Part shown: in pieces, positions 35,898-46,744 of the stretch
How the letters are laid out: the number at the start of each line of letters is the position of its first letter
Position numbering within the stretch: position 1 is the first letter of the stretch
Assembly: GCF_022539315.1 (NCBI RefSeq)
Contig: NC_066326.1
Location: 8,758,601 to 8,822,600, forward strand
Length of the DNA: 64,000 nt
From: Serinus canaria
Taxonomy: Eukaryota; Chordata; Aves; Passeriformes; Fringillidae
Reading direction: 5' to 3'
Notes under the pieces: generated by a model
The model's database searches: none
What the model was told of the DNA's origin: nothing
What the model saw: only the letters and a program-made list of their open reading frames with translations
Made by a program: the position numbers and the translations under genes

Positions 35898-38800
35898 ATG
35901 GAGTCGGTAGCTCTGGTGGCGCCGGTGACAGCGCTGGAGTTCGCGGGGGATGTGCTGCTGGCGGGTGAGCGCTGGGACCGGAACGGGGCGGGCGGCGGGG
36001 CCAGCGGCAGCGGCTGACGCAGTGTCCCGCAGGTACAGGCCCCGAGGTGGTGGCGTTTCGGCTGAGCGGCGGCGGGCCAGCGGCGGCGGCGGGCCGGCGG
36101 AGCGTGCTGCGTGAGGCCAGCGTGCAAGGGCTGCGGGCCGAGCCGGGGCCCGGGCCGGCGGTGCGAGTAGCGGTCTTCGGCGGGCGCTGGTTGGCAGTGC
36201 TGGCGGTGCGGCGCGGCGGAGCGGGCGGTGGGCCGCTGCTGGCGGTGTGCGGCGGCGGGACTGCGCGCGAGCTCAGGGCGCGGGTTTGGGAGGTGCGGTG
36301 GGCAGCGGGAGAGCGGCTGGCGCTGGCGCTGGGCGGCGGAACCGTGGCGCTCTACGAGTGGTGGGGCGGCGGGCGCTGGCTGCAGCAGGCGAGCTGTGGC
36401 GGGGCCGGGGCGCTGCGCTGCGCCGTGCTGGCGGGAGTGAGCTGGGGGCGGCTAGCGCTGGCGGCCGGCACGGCCACGGGGAACGTGGTGGTGTGGCGGG
36501 CGGCGGCGGCGACGGCCCCGCAGCGTCAGCTGTGCGGGCACCGGGGCGCGGTGCTGGCGCTCTGCTACGCGGCGTCGCGGGGGCTGCTCGCCTCCGCCTC
36601 CGAAGACCGCAGCGTGCGGCTTTGGGCCGTGGGCGAGTTGGGCGGCGGGGACGGGGCCGGCACCTGCCTGCTGGTGTGCTACGGGCACGGAGCGCGAGTG
36701 GCCGCCGTGGTGCTGCGGGGGCCGCTCCCGGTCAGCGCCGGGGAGGACGGCGCCTGCCTAGAGTGGGACGGCGGCGGTGGCGTGCGGCGGGCGCGGCGCG
36801 GGCATCGCGGGGCCCTGCGCGCCCTGGCCGTGCGCCCCGCTGGCGGCCGCGTGGCGACGGGCGGCGACGACGGCGGTGTCCGGCTCTGGCAGCCCCGGCG
36901 GGAGGCTGCGGAGGCAGTCCCCGCGGTTGCGGCGCTGGGGGCCCGGGAGCGGCCGCGGGCCGTACTGCTGGTGGGGCCGCGGCGGGTGCTGGTGCTGGAC
37001 GAGGCGGGCGGGCTGGCGGCATTCGAGGTGGCTCAGGGGTGCTGGACGCCGGTGCTGCACCCTGCCGCCAGCGGGCCCCGCGCCGTGCTGGCGGCCGCCA
37101 CGCTGCGTGGATGGGACGAGACGCTCTGCGCCGTGGCCGGCGGCGACGGGCGCCTAATCCTTTTCGCCTTGAGCTGCCCCGGGGCCGCCACCAAGCTCAC
37201 GCTGTTCGAGGGGGCCGTGCACGGACTGAGCTGGGCCTCCCATCCCAGGCTGCCCCCCGACACCGCTGCTGCTCTTCTGGCCTCTGGTCCTGACGGGGAG
37301 ATGCTCTGGCTAGATGTCACCCACCGCCCTGGGCAGGCACCCTGGGTGCAGCTTATGGGTCGGTACCTGCTGCCCCCCTGCAAGCAGCGCTGGCACACCT
37401 GTGCCACCTTCTTGCCCCAGGAAGGGCTCCTGGTCTGTGGGGACCGCCGGGGCTCCCTCCTCCTCTTCCCTTGCAGCAGCTCCTTGGGGTGGGCTGCAGA
37501 AAGCACCAGCATTGTCAACGGTGTCACTGACTCCATTGTTGAGGACTCCAGCAATGAGCTGGAGTTGCACAAAGATGCTCTTCCTCTTGAGTCCCCACTA
37601 TCAGTCCTCTTTGGACTCCATGGGAAGACAGGAGTTACCTCGGTGACCATCCACAGGGGCTACATTTACAGCACGGGCCGGGATGGTGTCTACCGCCAGC
37701 TCCGCCTGCAGGACCAGCAGCTGGAGGTCCTGCAGAAGCACAGGCCCTGCAAAGGGCTGCAATGGATTGAGGAGCTGCACTTCACCTCGGATGGGGACCT
37801 GCTTGTGCTGGGCTTTCACGCTGACAACTTTGTGGTGTGGAGCAGCAGGACCAGCGCGAACATCCACTGCATCCCCTGCGGGGGTGGGCACCGCTCCTGG
37901 AGCTACTGCAGCAGCCCCTTGGCCGAGGTGTTTGCCTTTATCAAGTCTGGGGATGTGATGCTGTACCACCGTGAGGCCAAGCCCTGTGAGCAGCAAGTGC
38001 TGCTGGCATCCCTGCACGGGCGGGAGATCACCTGCGTGCGGCGCCTGGGGGCCGTGGAGGTGCCCGGCCAGGCCACCGTTAACGTGTTTGTCACTGGCAG
38101 TGAGGACACCACGACCTGTGTCCTGGTGCTCAGTGAGAACTCTCGGGCAGCTGTGCCCCTTGCCCGCCTCAGTGACCACATTTCCAGTGTGAGGGCGTTG
38201 GCATTTGCCATGGGACCTGGAGATGAGGGCTTTGGTGATGAGGGCTTGTCTGCCCTGCTCTTCTCGGCAGGCGGCCGTGCACAGATCGAGTGCTACCGGC
38301 TGCTGTGCTCTGGGGACACAGCGGCTCAGAGTGCTGTGGCCTGCCAGGTCATGCACGTGGCCTCCCACCGGCTGGACAAGCATTGGGAGCAGAAGAAGAA
38401 CAGGCACAAGCTTGTCAAGATGGACCCAGAGACAAGGTGATTGATGATCAGGGACTGCCCAAGGCAGGATTAGTTGTGCTCACAGTCTGGGAGGGTGTTG
38501 GGAACTGCACGGGCCTCTGTGCAGCTGCGGGTTCAGCTGAGGCAGACAGGGCCAGCATGGCTTCGTGGGTGATTCCTGGTTTACAGTGCCCTATGGGCCT
38601 CAAGGGGCTTTTGGTGTTAGGGAAAGGCTCAGGGCTGCTCTCCCGGGCCACCCACCTCCATGGGGCCCCAGAGGTGTTGGTGAATGTTTTGTCTTTGCTG
38701 CAGGTACATGTCCCTGTCAGTTGTGCCTGGGACGAGCACCAAGCAGCTGCCAACACCCTGGAAATTCCTGGCTGCTGCCTGCAGCGATGGATCAGTCCGG

Positions 38801-39984
38801 TGAGGAGCCATCATGGGACCTGACAGGGAGAATGGAACTGGTGATGGCAGCAGAGCAGGCTCAAAACAGGAGGCTGCTGCCATGGGATGTGGCCTGCTCT
38901 GAGCTGGCCATAAGACAGGACATAGTAGGAAATGGGGCAGTGGAGCCAGAAGCCCCTACTCTCCCACAGCCAACTGGCCTCTGCTCCATTACAGGATCTT
39001 TGGGCTGCTGGAGGCTGCTCGGAAGTTGGTGCTGGTGGCTGAGTCATTTCACCACCAGCGCTGTGTGCTGAAAGTGGAAGCATTCCTGCACACATGGGCT
39101 GGAGGAGAGAGGTGAGCCCTGAATGCTGGGCTGCAGTCGTGGGCTTGGGGAGAAATGTCTGTCCTTGCAGAGTGCTGGCAGCTTAGCAGGCAAAGGGAGA
39201 AGTTAATCCCTGGGGGCTGTTCTGCCACTTCCATGGATCTTAGTGGGGACCTCTGGGCTGCAGCCAGAGACTCCCTCTACACACCCCATTCTAGGAGGCA
39301 CCTCCTGTGCAGTGCAGCCACTGATGGCAGCATTGCCTTTTGGGACATCACCGGCCCCATCATGGATGCGGCAGATGCCCTGCACCAAGCAGAGGGAGAG
39401 ATGCAGCCCTTGGGTGAGTTCTGCTGCCCAGCAGCTTTTCTGCTCCCTCTAACAAAGCGAGCATTGCTCTCCTGACCGAGCCTGTTCTCCCAGCCCTGGA
39501 GGCCCCGCTGGTCACAGTCGTGGCCCACAGCTGTGGCGTGAACAGCCTTCACATCCGCGAGACACCCGAGGGACGGTACCTGGTGGCCAGCGGCAGTGAT
39601 GATGGCTCCATCCATGTCTGCCTGCTGGAGGTAGCCCTGGGCAGGGGCGAGGCCACGGCAGGGACCTGCCTGCAGGTCCTGGAGCGGGTGTCCAGGCCCT
39701 GTGCCCATGCTGCCCATGTGACGGGGATCCGGGTGCTGCGGCCAGACCTGCTGCTCTCTGCCTCAGTGGACCAGCGCCTGACGCTGTGGAACCGCTGCCC
39801 AGGCGAGCTGGTGCCCCTCAGCACCACCTTCTTCCACGTGCCTGACCTAGCCGAGCTGGACTGCTGGGAGGCGGTTGAGGCCGGGGGCGAGCTGCGGTAC
39901 TACTGTGTGCTCTGTGGGCAGGGCCTGGAGATGCTGTGTGGCACATTCTCCTCCAAACCTCCTCCACAAGAGGCTCCTCAGTAA
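35898..39984 (+). CDS. WDR6: WDR6, WD-repeat partner of FTSJ1 (tRNA 2'-O-methylation)
   Basis: Cytoplasmic WD40 scaffold, orthologue of yeast Rtt10/Trm734. It helps FTSJ1 methylate the ribose at tRNA position 34. Six exons: 35898-35964, 36033-38436, 38704-38799, 38995-39111, 39295-39413, 39494-39984 (stop TAA), all in frame, 1097 residues (human about 1121). WD repeats are plain: GHRGAVLALCY...ASASEDRSVRLW, GHGARVAAVV...SAGEDGACLEW, GHRGALRALAV...TGGDDGGVRLW. Family-diagnostic stretches are YLLPPCKQRWHTCATFLPQ, GGGHRSW, LHGREITCV and AHAAHVTG...SASVDQRLTLW. The 2.4-kb second exon encodes two thirds of the protein, and its first half is extremely GC-rich, giving Gly/Ala/Arg-heavy linkers. Intron 1 is only 68 bp. 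The start is the ATG after GCGGCCAAG at 35898, in frame across intron 1. Confidence 0.97.
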
Positions 39985-40628
39985 TGGGGCAGGTGTGTGA
40001 CACTTCCAGGTCCCCGCATGCATTCGGAGGGCACCCTGCACTTGGGCTTTGCCCATCACTGTGGTCCCTGCCGCCAGCCTGCACACTCGTGTGTCTTGTC
40101 CTGAGGGGACAGGCATACTTTGCTCCTTTAGGCACATGCCAGTTGTGCTCGAGGCCAGTAGTTTCTGGGAAGAAGGCAGATGTGATCCCTCCGGACAAGC
40201 CTAGGGCCTTCCCCATGCAGTAAAGAAGTGGGTCTGTTAGCCCCCACTGCCCAAGAGCAGATCTTCCTCTGCAAGGTGTGAAAGACCCATGTCAGCTTTC
40301 CAGTCTTGGTCTAAGAGAGGAACCTTGCTTGGGAGGACACTGAAGATATGGCCCAGCCCTGGGAGCTTGAGAGCAGCAGGAGGCCAGGAAGGGTCAGGGA
40401 CTGGTGTGACAAATGGTGGGCTGCAGCTTTGTGTGTCCACAGAGAGCCCTGTGTGACAGTCCTGACCCTGCAGAGCTGAGGATGGTTCTGAAATGCACAG
40501 GGACACTGATCCTCCACAGCAGCACCTTTGTGGCATGGGGGGGTAGCTGGGCTGCCCACAAATACCACCCCCCTCAGGCCAACTGGATTTTCCCTGCATT
40601 AGCAGCAGAACCCAGGACAGTCAGGCTG

Positions 40629-40649
40629 AAGGAAGGAAGGAAGGAAGGA
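40629..40649. repeat. (GGAA)n microsatellite
   Basis: Five GGAA-type tetranucleotide units in the WDR6 3'UTR/DALRD3 3' flank. Confidence 0.8.
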
Positions 40650-40692
40650 CAAACATGAGGTCAGAGACATAGAGGGGTTGTCCAGCAACAAG

Positions 40693-40698
40693 TGTATT
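40693..40698 (-). terminator. Weak candidate DALRD3 poly(A) signal (AATACA)
   Basis: No AATAAA or ATTAAA is seen on the minus strand in the 500 bp after the DALRD3 stop. AATACA, a known weak variant, occurs 442 bp downstream. If used, the DALRD3 3'UTR would overlap the WDR6 3'UTR. Confidence 0.25.
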
Positions 40699-40780
40699 GG
40701 ACCCCAATACTGGGGTGTAGCTCAGAGCCCAACAGGAACCAGGAGCCTGAGGAGCTCCCTGCCAGCATGGAGCACCTTTC

Positions 40781-40786
40781 AATAAA
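40781..40786 (+). terminator. WDR6 poly(A) signal candidate
   Basis: AATAAA followed by a GT-rich stretch, 797 bp after the WDR6 stop. I saw no earlier canonical signal. Confidence 0.6.
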
Positions 40787-41139
40787 GTTTTGAGGGAAGT
40801 GAAATTGGGATTTGTCTGTCTTTGTGGTGACTGGTCCCTGCTGCCACCTCCCCAGTACTCCCAGCCCAGCTTCTGGGGTGCCACAGGAGCTCTTTTCCCT
40901 TCTACTAGTGTGGATGTGGAGGGGCATCCATGTCCCACACTAGACACAGCTGCAGAGAGCACAGACCAATCCCCAAACACCACGGACCATGGGAAGGGAA
41001 ATGTCTCCATGGGGCTGAACTGTGCCTTGCCTGCCACTGGAGCAGCCCTTGCCTTGCCAGGACAATGTGCCCTGTTCTCCCCCACAGCGTGTGGTGTGGA
41101 GGTGACTGTCATACCATGGTACAGCTCTTCAGGGGTGGC

Positions 41140-44100
41140 TCAGATCTGGCTGAGAGGAGGGAGGTGCAGGGTTGCCAGGGCACTGTGGAACACATCCCTC
41201 ACTGCTCCCAGCAGATGGAGGCGAGCAAACATCTGGTCAAAGAGATGAGGAAATGGCTCCTGCAGGGAGAAAGGCAGCTTGAGCTGGTGGTCAAACTGCC
41301 CCTTGAGAGGCTGGCCCTGCAGGCACTGCTGCCTGTGCTCCTTTGGAGGATGGGACAGGGGCCCATAACACTCCTAGCACCATTCCCCACATAGTTGCCC
41401 CCCAAAAGCAGTGCAGCCCCAGAAGAACTGTAGGGTGACAAGGCTGAGGCTGGGACACCTAACTCACCCCCAAGATGTGCACCCGGTTGTAGTAGGAGCT
41501 GAAATCCATGCTGAGCTGGATCAGGAACTTGCACACCTACAAGGCAGAGACATTCTCATGGCACAGTGAATTCTGGCTGGCCTTGGGCCCTCACCCACCC
41601 CAAGCACAGCAGAAACTGCCCCAGGGGCATGGCCATCTCTCAGCACTATCCCTGTGTTGTTCACTGATGGGCAGCACCTGCTGGCATGGAGCTTTGCCCT
41701 GGGCTGGGACTGCTGGAGCAGCACCAATGGATGCCGTGGCACATGGCACTTACTGTCTCTGTGTTGGCAGTGATCCGGATCCCCTTAGAGGGTGGGGGCA
41801 GCTGTGCTGCCTGCTGCAGGACTTCGGGGAAGGGCAGGAGATAGTTGAAGAGCAGGAGCCATTCACCCTGAAAGGGATTAAATGTCTAAAGTGTCAGATC
41901 CTCCTGGTCCAGTAGCATCCATCACCAGAGCGGAGGGTGCACAGATCTCCCCATTCCTCGTCTCAGCACTCACCTCTTCTCGGAGGCAGGAGAAGTTGAG
42001 TTCAGACACTGGTGGCAGAGGTGGATATGTGCCTGGAAAGCAGAGAGATTGCTGTGCCCAAAGAAGCCCTTATGGCTCCAGAAGTGGCTGTCAGAGGAGG
42101 GTGGTGGGGCTGGTGCTCACCCTGTTCCACAGCCCGCTGGAAGGTGTTGAAGAGCGTGGCCAGTCGGGCACAGTTGTACATCACAAAGGCACCACTCTTT
42201 GTTCCCTTCGTGGAGATGCTGTTGTTCTCCAGGTCCAGGGTGATCTGAGGGCAGGGAGAAGTCATAGTCCAGGCTGCTCAGCATAGCTCCACTCCACTCT
42301 TCCTTCCCACAACCTGCCAGCCCTGGCTCCATGCAAGCTGCTGTCCTACCTGACTCCGGTGAGCAGTGCTCAGCATCTCAAACCTGATGGCAGCCACTGT
42401 CAGGGTATCAATCACCTCTGTCCAGGCCTCATCTGTGGAAAATGTAGGTGCCATCATGCACAGTTTGCTCCATTCCCATGTACTGATATCCCCAGCACCC
42501 AAGCACGAAACCTCTGCCAGGACCAGGCAGTGGTTGAGGACCACCAGACCACCAGCCCTGGCTCCTATTGGAAGGGGTTGCTCTGTGCCAGTGCCCTGGA
42601 TGTTCAGATGCCTTCCCAAAGCAAGGGCAACACCTGGCTCGATCCTGGAGGGGAGAAGGAGCATCCTGCAGGTACAGGATGGGACTCATGGGAGCAATGA
42701 AGATGGGATGGAGCAGCATCCATGCATGGAGCCCCAGCTCTCACCTTGTGCAAGCTCCCCATACTTTATCACAGAGGCTTCATACATCTGGCGCTTCCGG
42801 AGCCTGGGAGAAACAGACAGAACCACCTGCTGTGGGCTGAGCTGGCCCACAGGGAGCCGTAGCAGCAGAGAGAGCAGCAGGTGCCTTGCACAGCGACTTA
42901 CTGGAAGTACTGGTCTGCCCCAATGGGTGATGAGGGGTTCATCACCTTCACTGGCCCACAGACAAGGTGTTTCTGAAAGACAGAGGCTGAGGCTGAGGCT
43001 GGGAACTGAGTGAAATCCAGCCCTGTTCTAAACCTAGAGCCAAGGATGGATGCTGGGGGCCACACTGAGAAAGGTTAGAGGTTCCTCTTGCTCACCTGCA
43101 AAGCTGTGTGGGCTCCGGGATCCAAAATCCTCCAGAGCACATCCAGCTGCTGCTGCTGGAATTCCTCCTCACAGTTCACCACATGCACGATGCTGCAGCA
43201 ACTGCTCTGACCTTTGGCCTGCAGCAGAGCACAACAGGGAGCTCAATCTTATTGCCTGCCAGAAGGAAGGGACACTTGGGAAGTGAGAGGCAGGCAGTAC
43301 TGTGGGGTCACTCACTGGGCACTGCAGAACAGCTTCCTGCAGCTCAGCCAAGGACCGCAGTATCCTCTCTGTCACTGAAAGAAGGAGGGACACACAGTGG
43401 GACACAGGGTTCTCCATCCCCCACCATTGGGTCTGCCCCAGGCTCAGACCAGACTGAAGGAGAAGAAGAGGAGCAAGCCATTTGTGTCCACCATCCCATC
43501 TTATTTTTGTTAAAAACAGCTGAAAGGAAACAGGCCTATTTGCACCCATTACACCCCTACTGCCACACCTGAGCTGCTGTACATGTGAGGCTCACCAAGA
43601 AGCACATCGAGATTGGGGTCGTAACCCAACAAGCCCTGCTGCTCCACGAAGCTCTTCAGGTGCACCTTACAGATGACACCCTCGGCTGTGCCTGGCCCCT
43701 GCTCACAGGCTGCAGCACAGGGGCACCGGCCCAGTGCTGCCTTCAAGGCCGAGATCGCATCAGTGAGGGCCGAAACACCGGAGCCGGAGGGCCAGCAGAT
43801 GCGGAGCTGCCGCAGGACGTCCCAGCTCCTCTCCTCGCTGAGGGCAGGGACCAGGCGGACGTCGACCCTGCGAGAGAGGGCGAGGCAGGCGCTGGGAGCG
43901 GCGGGCGCTGCGGCGAGGGGCAGAGGCAGGACGGGCCGGAGGCACTCACCCTTGGGCGCGAAGCAGCTGGGCCACATGGTCGGCCAGCAGGACGGAGCGG
44001 AGGTGGCGGGGCCGCAGGGCAGCGGGGCTGCGCAGCGCCGGGCAGTGCAGCACCACGCAGCCCGTGCGCGGCCCCGCCGCGGAGGGGGGCGGGCCGGGCA

Positions 44101-44543
44101 GAGGCCCCAGCAGGCGCTGGAAGGCCTCGGGGCGGTGCACCTGCACCGCCAGCCCGGCCGGCGTCTGCCGGCAGACCCGCAGCGGCAGCACCGCCGGGCC
44201 CCGCAGCGACGGCACCGCCGACACGGCCTCGGGGGGCACCTGTGGGCGGAGGGCGAGGAGCGGTCCGAGCTGTACGAGCACAGGACAGCTCCAGCCCCGG
44301 CCCCGTCAAACCGCTCCCGCAAATCCCCGCTCCCGACCCAGCCCTGCCCACGCCGCCGCGGCATACCTGCCCGCCGGGAAAGGCGGCGCTCAGCGCGGCC
44401 CGTGGCGCCAGAAAATCCCGGTGGCGCAGGTTGCGGGCGCCGTTCTCCTTCACCCAGAGAGCGGCGGGCCGCCCCAGGGCCCCGTTCAGCGCCCTCAGCG
44501 TCGCCGCCACCCCCGGGCGGCCCTCACCCATCTCCTCGCCCAT
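41140..44543 (-). CDS. DALRD3: DALRD3, DALR anticodon-binding domain protein (METTL2 partner)
   Basis: tRNA-binding adaptor that recruits METTL2 for m3C32 in arginine tRNAs. It derives from an arginyl-tRNA-synthetase-like C-terminus. Thirteen minus-strand exons: 44367-44543, 43950-44239, 43596-43867, 43316-43374, 43096-43218, 42902-42972, 42745-42803, 42350-42432, 42121-42244, 41974-42032, 41754-41867, 41468-41536, 41140-41259. All are GT-AG and in frame, giving 539 residues (human 543). Recognisable stretches: [14 protein letters not shown] near the N-terminus, [15 protein letters not shown] in exon 2 (seen as [11 protein letters not shown]), GYDPNLD at the end of exon 3, [15 protein letters not shown] in exon 5. 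The DALR domain (about residues 379-539) carries [21 protein letters not shown] and ends LHLPPLSQI. It converges with WDR6. Of two near in-frame ATGs (44543 and 44531), I took the outer one. Confidence 0.95.
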
Positions 44544-44593
44544 GGCGCGCTTTCGCCAAAGCTACGGGAAGTGACGTCACGTCTTTCCCAGAA

Positions 44594-44735
44594 GGCCGCC
44601 ATGTTGGGTGCGGCGCTCCCGGGCGGCCATCTTGGTGACGGGCGCGTTAGCCGGGCAGGGCGGCCATCTTGGGGGGACGGGCGCGGAGCCGCCATAGTGG
44701 GTGTGGCGGACGGCGGGCGCCGCCATGATGGGTGT
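44594..44735 (-). promoter_or_regulatory. DALRD3 promoter with five YY1-like motifs
   Basis: Five copies of a GCCGCCATnnTGG-type motif start near 44595, 44624, 44661, 44688 and 44720, spaced 27-37 bp. On the DALRD3 strand three read CAAGATGG/CAACATGG followed by C or G-rich CC, close to the YY1 consensus AAnATGGCGGC. The last two (CACTATGGCGGC, CATCATGGCGGC) keep the ATGGCGGC core. All face the same way as DALRD3, 50-190 bp upstream of its ATG, as is typical for YY1 at TATA-less starts. Confidence 0.55.
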
Positions 44736-46180
44736 GTCAGGTCAGGACCATAGGGCTGCAACCAGGCACCCCGAATGGCCCGAGAGGGTGTCAGTACCGC
44801 TCAGCGTCAGCCCAGGGGACCATGGTGTCACCCTGAGGTATGTAGGAGTGGTAGCCATTCTTCTCCAAAACCGGGGAGCCCAGACCTAAAACCCTCAGGA
44901 ACTAGGCGGGAGCAGGAGCCAGAGGCGGTGACGGGGTCAGAGGCCTGGGCAGAAATGGGCAGCCCGGGGCAGGGAGTGAAGCGCAGCCAGGGGCATGGCC
45001 CAGCCCGGAGCACAGCCTGGTGGTCCCTGTAGGGAACAACAAGGGGCCCTGGGAGCAGATCCAGCAGCCTGAACTGTGGTGGGAAGGGAGGTTTGGATGG
45101 GCTGAAGTGTGTGAGGCAGACCCCAGCTGTGGGCATGGTATCACTGGCAGGCCCTGGCTGGGCAGTCCAGCCTGTCCACCATGAGCCCCAGGGCTTGTCT
45201 GGACTCTGACACGATGGCTGAGGAACATCAGCAGCACACGTGTGCCTGCGGTAGGGCCTCTGCGTGGCACAGCAATGAGTAGCTCTGGGTGCACACCCTG
45301 CCATGTTCTCCGGGCCTACCCCAGTGGGCTGCTCTCCTGTCCAGCACATGAGCAGTGTCCCGCTTATCAGCCCCAGAAAGAAGGAAGTGGAAGCGATTAG
45401 ATCTCGTCATCGTGGTCTTGATTACATCTGCAGAGCCTGAGCTGCTCCACAGCAATGGTGGAAGCACAGATCTGACAGAGAGCTCACACTGCTGGCCAGC
45501 TCCCTGACAAGTGTGCCAGTGGCTGCCGAACCAGGGACAGGGCAAGGGCCCAGCACACCCCCAGCCCCATGGCACCAAGCCTGACTGACAGGGAGGAGGA
45601 AGCGCCAAACCCCACCACAGCACGGAGTTAGGGACCTCCCTTTCTGCTGTGCCCTTCCTGCCCTCCCCAGTAAGGCAGGTGGTGGTGGGGGGGAAGGAAG
45701 GAGCTCTGCCCGCAGGGCCCAAACCGGTTCCTCCAGGGCTTGTGTGGGGGGGGGGAAGGGGGGGGGAGCAGGGTGAGGGCAGATCCTGATGCATGGGTTC
45801 TTCCAGGAATCCAACAACTGGCTTTGGGGCTCCTCAGGCAGCTCTGGAGCCCCAGGGCTGCAGCCCACAGCCACTGAGAATATGCAGCCCCAGGGCAGAA
45901 GTGAGAACATGTCCCCCAGCTGTACCATGGTGGGGTGCTCCCTGCGCCACCCACAGCCAAGAGGTGATCTGAGAATTGCTGCTCACACCAGACCAACTGC
46001 TGACTGTCCGCAGGGCAGGAGCTGCCCAGGACCCCTGCCCGGCCAGGGGGACTTGCTGGACCTTGTGTCACCACTCAGGGTGGGTCCAGGCTGGGTCCGT
46101 CCACATTCCCAGAGCATCCCGCAGGCCACCCACGTGGGCCCGGCAGCGCAGTGGCCTGGGGAGGGCTCTCGGAGGCGCCG
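44736..46180. other. Region between DALRD3 promoter and miR-425
   Basis: GC-rich non-coding DNA. If the microRNAs and DALRD3 share a primary transcript, as in mammals, this is part of its first intron. It holds a G-tract at 45746-45766 (G10-AA-G9). Open frames on both strands show no family features. Confidence 0.45.
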
Positions 46181-46264
46181 AAAGAGCTTTGGAAAGACAC
46201 GACATCCCCGATGGCTCTCTGGCTGCTGGCTCAACGGGAGTGATCGTGTCATTCCAAAGCCATC
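46181..46264 (-). ncRNA. MIR425: mir-425 precursor hairpin
   Basis: The minus strand carries the full 23-nt miR-425-5p at 46231-46253 (starts AATGACACGATC, ends CCGTTGA), identical to the vertebrate miRNA as I know it. The 3p arm at 46191-46212 (starts ATCGGGGATGTCGTG) pairs with it. The flanks GCTTTGG and CCAAAGC extend the stem, and the loop is about 18 nt. The seed is ATGACAC. It lies about 460 bp 3' of miR-191 on the same strand and upstream of DALRD3, matching the mammalian arrangement in the DALRD3 locus. Confidence 0.95.
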
Positions 46265-46668
46265 TCTCTCCAGGGGCTGGATCCTGCCCACTCCTGCAGG
46301 CACTGGGGTGCTGCGAGGGCCAGGGAGAGCCGGCATGGGCAGGAAGTTTGGCAGTATCACAGCCTGCACCACCGCCGTGCAGGGGACCACATCCACCCTG
46401 TGGCCAAGCAGCCATGCTCCCCATACTCTCCCAGGAAGCCAGCTGCTATTTTTAGCTGTTGGGGGCACAAGAAACAGAAGAGCCCCCCAGCCCGGGGCTG
46501 AACCACGAGGCTGGGCACCGGTGATCACCCATCCTGACATCACCCTTCTTCCAGTGTGGCCCCAGGCGCTGCCCCAGCCCCGGGAGGGGTTGCAGTGGGA
46601 CACGCGGCTCTTGCCCAGCACGGGGTGGTGGACAGGGGCGGCGGGCGTGTGCGGCGAGGCGGTGGCGG

Positions 46669-46744
46669 GAGCGCGGGTAACGAAACCCCAGGGCAGCTGG
46701 GCACAGCGGGGACAGCTGCTTTTGGGATTCCGTTGCCCGCGCTG
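46669..46744 (-). ncRNA. MIR191: mir-191 precursor hairpin
   Basis: The minus strand carries the full 23-nt miR-191-5p at 46713-46735 (starts CAACGGAATCCC, ends AGCAGCTG), identical to the vertebrate form as I know it. The opposite arm (CAGCTGCCCTGGGGTTTCG, about 46681-46700) pairs with it. The stem base is a perfect GCGCGGG/CCCGCGC clamp. The loop is short (TCCCCGCTGTGCC region). The seed is AACGGAA. Confidence 0.95.

Noticed and set aside
36247..37293. 348-codon open frame inside WDR6
   Set aside because: Out-of-frame shadow of the GC-saturated WDR6 exon; Arg/Gly/Ala-rich without any fold signature.
43549..44753. Long plus-strand frames (43585-44574, 43673-44638, 44064-44753) opposite DALRD3 exons 1-3
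   Set aside because: Antisense shadows of GC-rich DALRD3 coding exons; the minus strand has the family motifs and matching splice sites.
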